Of a stretch of DNA of 64,000 bases, positions 56,812 through 64,000 are shown one piece after another. Within the stretch, counting starts at the first letter, position 1; every line of letters begins with the position of its first letter. Below the pieces are notes generated by a model. The model had not been told where the DNA came from and made no database searches. It saw only the letters and a list, made by a program, of their open reading frames with translations. A program made the position numbers and the translations under genes. This DNA is from Chamaelirium japonicum (Eukaryota > Streptophyta > Magnoliopsida > Liliales > Melanthiaceae): assembly GCA_947650365.1 (NCBI GenBank), contig OX393556.1:79156079-79220078 (forward strand). Reading direction: 5' to 3'.

Positions 56812-59007
56812 TGTGGGGGATGATCTCCATGCCGACCCGAAGACTCCGCTCGACCAGTCAATCGAGTTGAGTCGAAGGTCCTGATCGAACGATCATCTAG
56901 TTATTAGTTCGGGATTTGATGTCTGTATGCACAGAAAAAGATCTGGGTCGTCTTTATTGCGAGCACACGAAGATTACAGATGTCGGGACCCAGGGGCTCG
57001 GGGATGGCGAGTCCGGGTGCGGTGAATATTTGATCAGGAGATTCTGGGAGAGATCCTCTAGAGGGTCCCTTTGATCCGCGTCTCCATGTGGTATTCGTGC
57101 AAGAGCTCTGAAGGGGTTGCCCAGGACAGAGGTCTTTACAGGGTGAGGGTTTCTTGAGAGGCTAAGGAATATCGACCGTTGATTTTGTCCCTTTCGTGCT
57201 TCGTGCTTTCTCAGCTAGGAAGGTTTTGGGGCTTCGTTCCTCGGTCTTCGGTTCGCGACGTCGATCGTGCTTTTGGCGTCAGCTTTGGCTTTGGCTTTTG
57301 ACTTCGGTGTTGCTTTGGCGTGGCTCTGGCTTTTGCTTTGCTTTTGCGCTTGCGCTCGAACGTAGGGGGGTAGAGGCTTGCGATGCCTTAGTTCTTCTGG
57401 ACTTCGCGTCGTATCGGCTAGAACGTGCGGTGCTTTGCTCTTGACCGTCGTAGTTGCTTGGCTTTGGCACGTGTGTTGCTTTGGCGCGGGCTTTACCGGT
57501 GCGTTTGCTTTGGCTTCTTGCGTTGGCTTTGGCTTTAGCTTTGACTCGATCTTCTTCTCGAACGGCGATGGCTACTTCTTCAGGGCTTCTTTATTCTTCC
57601 GGCTTCCTCGATGGTTGTGGCATCGACTTGGCTTTTCTTCTTCTCCGAGCTTCTTTGGCGTGAGCGGATTCGAAGGTTTCTTTTAAAGATGGCGAGGGTA
57701 GCACCGATCTCCGTGCGATGGTTGTAGTGTTGGCTTTTGTTGATGAAGATGGCGGCGATAGCACCGGTCTCTGTGCGACGGTTGTAGCGCCAACTTTTAT
57801 TGATAAAGACAGTGGGGGTAGCACCGATCTCCGTGCGACGGTTGTAGGATCGACTTTTGCTTGATGAAGACGGTGGGGGTAGCACCGATCTCTATACGAC
57901 GGTTGTAGTGTCGGCTTTGTTGATGAAGACGGCGGGGGTAGCACCGGCTTCAGGCCTTCTTCTCCAAGTTCTTCGTGCAAGGAATCGACACCTTTGTTGA
58001 AGACGACGGGTGTTGTCGGCTTCGATCTTCTTCTTCGGCCTTTGCTTATGGCTTCTTCGGAGTTGATGAAGATCGTTGGAGAAGTCGAGGTAACGACTAC
58101 TCCGGGTCTTCTTCTCCGGGCTTTCTTCTTCGTGCCAGGAGTCAAAGCTTTGATCTTCGAGTGCAAGGTCTTCACGTTGATAAGGACTTGAAGGGCCAAG
58201 TATTCCCGTAGGACGTGCTTGCCGTGCCTCGTGAAGCCTTCAGTCTTCAAGCGTTGGAGCTTCTCTTGCAGAGCCCTTTCGTCTTCAGCCTTCGACTTTT
58301 GATGCCTTCCCCAACCCCTTCTATTTATAGGCAAAGGGGGGAGGTTGGGAGAGATATGGCTGAAATATTTTTATTTCATCCAATATCTCCCCCCATAACC
58401 ATCAAGATATTGTTCCCTTATTTGGGGGGAACAACCTTGATCCCTTCCTTTTTGGTTGGGGTGGTTACGGGCAAGATGTGACTTGATCTTTGAAGATTGA
58501 GTTGTCATCTTTGCACTTTCGGATCGCATGGCGACACGACGTCATCTTGTCCGTCGGATCAAGGGATCGTCGTGGATCTACGGTTGTGTAGACGCCCACG
58601 CCACCTCCCCGCGCATCGAGGCGGTTAAGATTTTTTTTTTCTTTTTCTTTTTCTTTTCTTCCCTTTTTGGCCGGCCACACCTCCCCATAGGGAGGGGGCA
58701 CAATTTTTCCATGAAGGGGGGGTCGGTGGGCCCCCTTTTTGTGTTCGAGTTGCTGGTCCGGTGGGGCCCGTTTGTGTTAAGTCGGGCTATGGCGCGTGAA
58801 CTAAGTTTGTATGCGGGTCAAGTTCGCATGCGGGCCGTTGTGTGTGGGTCGAGTTCGATGTGGGCCATTGTGTGCGGGCCAGGTTTCGCATGCGAGCGCA
58901 TGCGGGCCGTTGTGTACGGGCTGGGTTTCGCATGCGGGCCGTTGTGTGCGGGCCTGTTTTATGTGTGCGGGTCGAGTTCGACCCGTGGGCTAATTTCGGT
59001 GCCCACA
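56812..59007 (-). repeat. 3' LTR (2.2 kb) of a second Tat-type family, E4
   Basis: Reading minus it starts TGTGGGCACCGAAATTAGCC (59007) and ends CCCCCACA (56812). The inner end GGGGGATGATCTCCATGCCG, ACCCGAAGACTCCGC and CCAGTCAATCGA aligns with the E1/E2 U5 end, so the family is related. A TATA box CTATAAATAG lies at about 58322. Two tandem blocks occur: a ~60-bp unit at 57680-57960 and a ~30-bp GCATGCGGGCCGTTGTGTGC unit at 58800-58990. Flanks (ACCTA and AATGC) do not match, as expected because internal sequence, not host DNA, lies to the right. Confidence 0.72.
57591..58334 (-). other. 247-codon open frame inside the E4 LTR
   Basis: An uninterrupted frame with Lys/Arg-rich start and a repeated SVLPPxSxS...TTVARR segment of about 20 residues, produced by the ~60-bp DNA repeat (a multiple of three keeps it open). 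Its ATG overlaps the LTR TATA box, so the main transcript would start downstream of it. I see no domain. Probably fortuitous, perhaps a short product from a later start. Confidence 0.25.
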
Positions 59008-59292
59008 AATGCCCCCTCAAGTTTGAGTGCGCCCGCGGGAAACGCGTAGCGCTTGGACTTGACCCGCGTATTCACGTGGGATTAGGTCTTTATAAGGACC
59101 CCCGTTTCTTCGTTTCTCCTCATCGTTGAAGGTTCCCGGCGGCTTGGAGACGAAGACTCTTGCTAGGGTTTCCTCATTTAGGGTTTCTTGCTTCGCAACA
59201 ATGACACGGAGGATGAAGATGGTCACCCCGTGGAGTTCGAGAAGGCGGGGAGGAACTGTGCACCGCAACGCTGGAGAGGGTACATCGCGCAA
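59008..59292 (+). pseudogene. E4 internal end: polypurine tract and start of its antisense gene
   Basis: On the minus strand CAAACTTGAGGGGGCATT directly precedes the LTR, the polypurine tract. On the plus strand come a CACGTG G-box (about 59074), CTTTATAAGG TATA (about 59088) and, at 59202, an ATG opening a short Arg/Lys-rich frame (MTRRMKMVTPWSSRRRGG). Position and promoter layout match the antisense genes of E1 and E2. Similarity stops near 59290; the rest of the element is missing. Confidence 0.6.
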
Positions 59293-59890
59293 GGTCAAAT
59301 TGTGATAAGTTTGAGGAGCAAAGTCTAATTAAGAATATAATTTGGGGATTTGGCGGGGCAAGGTCTAAATTAATAACTCAAAAATAAAAGCACAAAGAGA
59401 GAAAATAACAATCACATGAGAGACATGATTTATTTGGTTCACCCAAATGTTGGGCTACATCCACAGGATAAGCTTGGACCTTGGTGGGGGATTGCTGCAA
59501 GGCAATGGAGATACGCTCGACTCCTATCTTCTCCTCCTTCTAAATCGGCAACTCACACTCTTCTCCCTCAACATCTAGGGTTTTCAAAAACAAGAATCCT
59601 AGACCTTCTCTCTCTCTCTCTCTCATATGATGATGAGAATAGAAGTAAGAATCTTGAAGGAAAAACCCACCTCAAATACCCTTATAACCTGAGCTACAAA
59701 TGACTCCAAGCAAACCCACAGCCCAAATCGGCCCATTAAGCCTACAAACTTGCCAGCCTGATGGCTCAAACAAGTGGATATTTTGAGTCAAATATGATGG
59801 TTTCCACCTTGGCGAAAAACATCCACCCTCGCTCTTGGAAATCATTAAGCCTCAACATTGGTGAGTACTAACACACCTCCAATGCACCTC
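59293..59890 (-). other. LTR-like segment, probably copia-type
   Basis: TTTGGTTCACCCAAATGTTGGGCTACATCCAC is a motif I associate with plant copia LTRs; CT microsatellite at about 59611-59626. No paired LTR, primer site or coding sequence seen. Confidence 0.3.
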
Positions 59891-60079
59891 AGATGGCAAG
59901 GTGCCATCACGATGTTAGCAAACTTTCGATGTTGTCTAAGGATAACTACACAGATGTACTGCTGCCAGTACTAGTTTTACCTCATTTAGCACTAAGACTA
60001 CCACTACCACCACCAGCACCACCAATATCACCAGGTACAAAGCGAAAACTACCACCAAGACCACTCATTAATCATCTAC

Positions 60080-62045
60080 CTCTTTAGTCTCCCCTTCTTT
60101 CTCTCATTTCTTAACGACGAGCTTCCTAACGAGAAAGTCTCATTATCGTTCTCATCTCCCTATTCTCCTTCGGCAACTCTTCAGAATCAGAATTATCAAA
60201 ACTTTCATCATCTAGGTTTGTTTCTTTATTACCCCTTACCAACTGAATTTTGGTAAGGGGTGGTCTTCTAGAAGCAGAAAGCTCAAGAACAGTACTCTTA
60301 TATTTACTTGCTTTTCTAAAAGTTTAATGGAATTGAGCCTCTGCTGGAACATGCTCACAACCAATCACTTGCCTTTTCTTACTTGTCAAATGCTCCTTCC
60401 AAGGATCAAAATATCGACCGGTACGAACCGTACCGGTCGGTTTAAATTGGGAACCGAACCGAACCGCACCAGTATTTAGTCGATATCGATCGCAAGGATC
60501 AAATCGCGTAAATATCGGTCGGTTCGACTAAATACCGGTTCGAACCGGCAGGTTTGAACCGGTTCCGAGTATTAGGCATAGTTTTGGGTAGTTTCTTCAT
60601 TCCGGTTTTATTTTATTGGGCATCTTTCTTCATTCTCACATGAGGTGAAGCTCCATATTAGCTGGATTTGCAAGATTTGAAGCCAAAAACGCGGATTTGC
60701 AAGATCAAAATCATATTTGAAGATATATTTTTATAATTTTTTTTTTCTTTTGTTTTATTACATTTTTTTAAAAAAAAATAATTATGGTGAAAATGTTGAA
60801 ATGGACTAGATCTATAAGCATCATCTCCAAATTTGCATGATCATTTCATGCAAATTTAGGGATTTTTTAATTTTCTTTTCTTTTTTGTATTTTTTAAAAA
60901 AATAAACCAAATAATTGTGGTGAAAATATTGATATGGGTTAGATCTATGACATCAAAGCTTAGATCTATAGATCTATAAGCATCATCTCCAAATTTGCAT
61001 GATCGGTTCATGCAAATTTGGGGTTTTTTCATTTTTATTTTCTTTTGTTGCTTTTTTTTTGAAAAAAACTAAATAATTATAGTGAAAATGTTGATAGGGC
61101 CAGATCTATGCCATCAAACCTTAGATCTATAGATCTATAAGCATCATCTCCAAATTTGCATGATCGGTTCATCCAAATTTGGATTTTTTTCATTTTTATT
61201 TTTTTTTGTTGCATTTTTTTTTGAAAAAAAATCAAATAATTGTAGCATTAGGACTCCCCATACGAACTCCCAACTTGGGAGTTCGTACGGAGAGCCTCAA
61301 TATCAGTCATTTGTGTATGATTTCTTTAAATATCAGACATTGCCGTGTCCAGTCATCCACGAGGCAATGATGATGATGATGAAATGCAGTCTACCCGAAG
61401 TTCCATGTGGTACTAAGTTATTCAGTCTAAGTAGGTAAAAATATCTAATTTTCTACTCTTGTAAGTTATGGATATGCATTTTATTTGCTAAACATGTTAG
61501 AAGTCTTAGGACTATAAATTTGTGTTTATTATGTGAAATTGTAAAATATGACTCATGTAGTCGTGTTAGTTGTGCAATTCATATTTGTGTAATGATCATG
61601 AATTGTGTTTTGTAATCCCTAAGCATAATACTAGGCTAATCTAACACATACAATTTAATAACTATATCAAATTCCATAATTTAGAATCATACAGTGAAAA
61701 CGGTGACTTTATAACTTAAAAAGACCGGTTCATACCTATAACTAGTTTACTAATAAAAAAAAATATCACAAACCAGTACTTTAGATTATTGTAGATTTTT
61801 TAGTTATTTTTTAAAATTATTTTGAAACCAAAAATCAATTCACACCGGTATGGACCGGTTCAGACCGATACCGGCTCGTACCACTAGGTTCGTAGCATTT
61901 TTTCGACCGTCCGATAATTTGTCCGTGACTGGTATTTTTATCCATGGCTCCTTCAATCTTGTGATACCTCCATTTATGGTCTGGCCGCAGTAGTTGCATA
62001 TGACCTTCTGCTTGTTGCCTTTTACTGCCTTATAATGTAGCCATC
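60080..62045 (-). pseudogene. BED zinc-finger (hAT transposase-like) remnant, split by an insertion
   Basis: Reading minus from about 62045: WLHYKAVKGNKQKVICNYCG then GGITRLKE, a BED-type C-x2-C zinc finger; the insertion at 60400-61946 falls within the finger, after which HLTSKKRQVIGCEHVPAEAQ continues at 60391. An in-frame stop follows a few residues later (after AQFH), and open sequence with Ser/Glu/Asp runs on to about 60140. BED fingers of this form belong to hAT transposases and domesticated relatives. Too short and broken to act. Confidence 0.72.
60400..61946. mobile_element. 1.55-kb non-autonomous DNA transposon with 8-bp duplication
   Basis: Ends CAAGGATCAAAATA and (inverted) CATGGATAAAAATA match at 12 of 14 positions, and GCTCCTTC flanks it perfectly at 60392-60399 and 61947-61954, pointing to the hAT superfamily. 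Near each end ACCGGTACGAACCGTACCGG-like palindromes recur. The interior holds about three AT-rich units of roughly 150 bp (CATCTCCAAATTTGCATGAT, TTCATGCAAATTTGG) between 60800 and 61200. No transposase is encoded. Confidence 0.82.
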
Positions 62046-62064
62046 ATTATTATGGTTAACTTAA

Positions 62065-62740
62065 TAGAATCGTCTCTCTTTCTCTGTTGCTCTCTTCTTT
62101 GTTTCTCTTTCCTATCTCTTCTTTTTCCTCACTTGCTCCCTCTCTTCTCTCTTTATATTTTCTCTCTTCTATGTTCTTTATTTCTTTCCTCTCTTCTTTT
62201 TAGCTCACTTTCTCTCTCTTCTTTCTCGCTTTCTTGCTTCTTTCTTTCTCGCTTTCTTCTCGTTTTCTTTTCTTTCTTGCTTTTACTTTTCTTTATTTCT
62301 CCTTATTTATATTTTCTCTCCTCTTTTCTTTATTTCTTTCCTCCCTTTTATTTAGCTTACTTTCTCTCTCTGCTCTCTTTCTTGCTTCTTTATCTCTTTC
62401 TTGCTTCTTTCTTTCTCGCTTTCTTACTTCTCTCTTTCTTGCTTCTTTCTTGCTTCTTTCTTTCCCGCTTTCTTCTCGTTTTCTCTTCTTTCTTCCTTTC
62501 TTGCGTCATTCTTTCACGTTTTCTCTTTTTTTTTATCTCACTTTCTCCTTCTCCCTTCTTTTCTTTCTTTCTCTCCTCTTTCTCGTCTTTTTATCTCAGA
62601 AAGAGAAGAAAAAGAAAGAGAAAGAAAGAAGAGAATGAGAGAGAAAGAAAAGAGGGGAGAAAGAGAGAAACACATAAGAGAGAATTAAAGAGAGAAGAGA
62701 GGAGAGAAACAGAGATAGAAAGTGAGATAAAAATAAAAAA
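62065..62740. repeat. Long polypyrimidine tract with a complementary polypurine arm
   Basis: 62070-62600 is almost pure C/T (TTTCTCTCTTCTTTCTC repeats), then 62598-62735 almost pure A/G. The two are roughly complementary and could form a hairpin or triplex (H-DNA). The 254-codon frame across it is a composition artefact. Confidence 0.85.
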
Positions 62741-62754
62741 AATTTACCTGTCGG

Positions 62755-62930
62755 TTAACTCGCCTCGTGCTGCTCGTGTCGGTGCCGCTCGTCGCGACGT
62801 CGCCTCGTCAAAGTGAATAGGTCGTGCCGCTCGTGTTCATGCTGCTCTTCACCTCGTCATCTCAGCTGAGTCGGCTCGTGGCGCTCGTTGCCTCGTCGCC
62901 TCGTCAAAGTGAATAGGTCGAGACATAAGA
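62755..62930. repeat. CGTCGCCTCGTCAAAGTGAATAGG duplication
   Basis: CTCGTCGCCTCGTCAAAGTG followed by AATAGGTCG ends two units about 100 bp apart (near 62795-62823 and 62893-62920), both rich in GCTCGTG. Function unknown. Confidence 0.6.
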
Positions 62931-62959
62931 GAGGGTCATCAGTGTCACCTAGACTCCTC

Positions 62960-63440
62960 GAGCTCTTCTTTCTTTTTTCTTCCTTTCTTGAGTCACTTCT
63001 CTCTTCTTTCTTTCTCTCGTCTCTTTTCTCTTCTTTTTTTTTTCTTTTCTCTTTCTTTCGTCTCCTCTCTTTTTTTTCTCTCTCCTATCTTTTCTTGCTG
63101 GTTTGTGGGTTATGGAGTGGTGATGATATAGGTGACTTTGTGAATGGTGAGGTGAGGTGAAATGGTATGGGTTTGGGGGGGATTATATAGCCTCCAAATC
63201 CTCCCCCTCCCACTTTTAAATCAATGATAATGCCCCCCCCCCCCCACTAATGTTGTCGGACAAGTACCGAATCGGCCGGTACTGGTTTGTATCGGCCGAT
63301 ACCCTAACTTGGCCGGTTCGGTCCGGTATGGTTTGGTACCGGCCGGTTCAGTCCTAGTTTCGGTTCCGGAGGTTCGACTAGGCTCGACTCATTCAAAACC
63401 AGTATGTACCGATATCGGCCGAGATTTTAAACCATGTCTA
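62960..63440. repeat. Pyrimidine tract, poly-C run and CCGGTAC-rich element end
   Basis: A second C/T tract (62960-63095) is followed by a run of about 17 C at 63228-63246. 63255-63436 is built of GGCCGGTAC/GTACCGGCC motifs ending TTTTAAACCATG, which inverted (CATGGTTTAAAA) resembles the ends of the 60400-61946 transposon. It is probably a relative of it; the other end and a duplication were not found. Confidence 0.5.
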
Positions 63441-64000
63441 CTTGGGGTCGGCTTTTATGAATCCTTCTTGGACATTCATTTCTGTTTAGGGCTATGTTTG
63501 TGAATCTTTAGTGTCAAATATGTTTTGGGAATAATTGCTTGTTGAAAACTAGTAATTTCTCTTAAGCTTTCCAACCCATCAATTAGCAATTTGGTCTGCA
63601 TTAGTTTGGTACCAGAGCCAAGTTCTGCTCCAATAATTTTCCTTTGCCAACACTTCACATTCTTGTTGCCTTGCATTAACTTTTCTATTGTTGCATTGTG
63701 TTGCATAGTTAAACATCTTTAGGCACTCGAATGTTGACATTACTAACAAAAACAATAATCACTTTGGCTATGAATGACAACACCTCTGCTGACAAATTCA
63801 GCATGAGTCAATCTTAGTCAGATCCAAGCAGAGAACTCAAAAAATTTCTAGGGAATCTAAAATACAGAGAAAATCTCCCATATCATACCAAAAAAATGAA
63901 TATTTGCGCAACACTTTGCAAGATACCTACATGCATCAACAAGAAAGCATGGATAAAATTCAAGATCAATTCGACCAAATCACTCAGGTCATAACCGGTC
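63440..64000 (+). mobile_element. Possible LTR-element start at the right edge
   Basis: TTTGGTACCAGAGCCAAGTT at about 63605 looks like a Met-tRNA-type primer-binding site, with LTR-like sequence before it and a degraded leader or gag-like region (from about 63764, ATGAATGACAACACC) after it. The window ends too soon to classify it. Confidence 0.35.

Noticed and set aside
57196-57686. Leu/Ala/Phe-rich frames at 57.2-57.7 kb as membrane proteins
   Set aside because: Derived from GGCTTTGGCTTT-type low-complexity sequence within the E4 LTR; no start context or conserved motif.
62052-62816. 254-codon Ser/Leu/Phe-rich 'membrane protein' frame
   Set aside because: Translation of a polypyrimidine tract; no conserved motif and no gene structure.

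Overview
The window reads as an angiosperm nuclear chromosome, most likely a monocot: the one convincing host gene has very GC-rich coding exons with short introns, and everything around it is plant transposable elements of familiar kinds. I cannot name the species. Almost the whole 64 kb is repeat nested inside repeat.

1-28.4 kb is a three-deep nest of Ty3/gypsy elements of the Tat lineage. The oldest (E3) survives as a diverged LTR and leader at 27589-28435. The middle one (E2, minus strand) runs from beyond the left edge to 27588 and is broken in roughly ten places. The youngest (E1, plus strand, 11523-26190, 14.7 kb) sits inside the E2 gag, flanked by a perfect CTTCC target-site duplication. 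E1 looks nearly whole: LTR, primer-binding site, gag-protease, RT-RNaseH-aRNaseH-integrase, a spacer of repeated GAGTTGCGACTC motifs, a spliced-looking gene on the opposite strand with its own promoter region, a 23-copy satellite-like array, polypurine tract and LTR. E2 has the same layout with a different array.

28.4-32.8 kb is the host island: a field of ACAGTGA...TCACTGT repeats with a hAT-type MITE inside it, then a complete three-exon DUF642 secreted cell-wall protein gene (30880-32619) with a CT/CA microsatellite 5' leader.

32.8-54.6 kb is an old, broken Ty1/copia element. Its RNase H region is split by a 17.4 kb block (36798-54253) bounded by two outward-facing Cassandra LTRs (5S-rRNA-bearing TRIM) and by TACGA/TGCGA. 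Inside that block lie a minus-strand Cassandra (with a second copy of the MITE in its LTR), about 1 kb of unclassified DNA, and a 14.8 kb CACTA (En/Spm) DNA transposon (38941-53740). The CACTA carries a TNPD-like transposase pseudogene and an apparently intact six-exon TNPA/Transposase_24-like gene. That second gene is flanked by a 181-bp satellite: 24 copies on one side and 7 inverted copies on the other.

54.6-64 kb holds unclassified repeat DNA, a second Tat family's 2.2 kb 3' LTR with the start of its antisense gene (56812-59292), LTR-like debris, a BED zinc-finger (hAT transposase-like) pseudogene split by a 1.55 kb non-autonomous element with an 8-bp duplication, long polypyrimidine/polypurine tracts, and the possible start of another LTR element at the right edge.

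Functionally there is one host gene. The rest shows layered insertions whose order can be read from the interruptions, and several element-borne arrangements that look regulatory: an antisense gene promoter, inverted satellite arms and subterminal hairpins.
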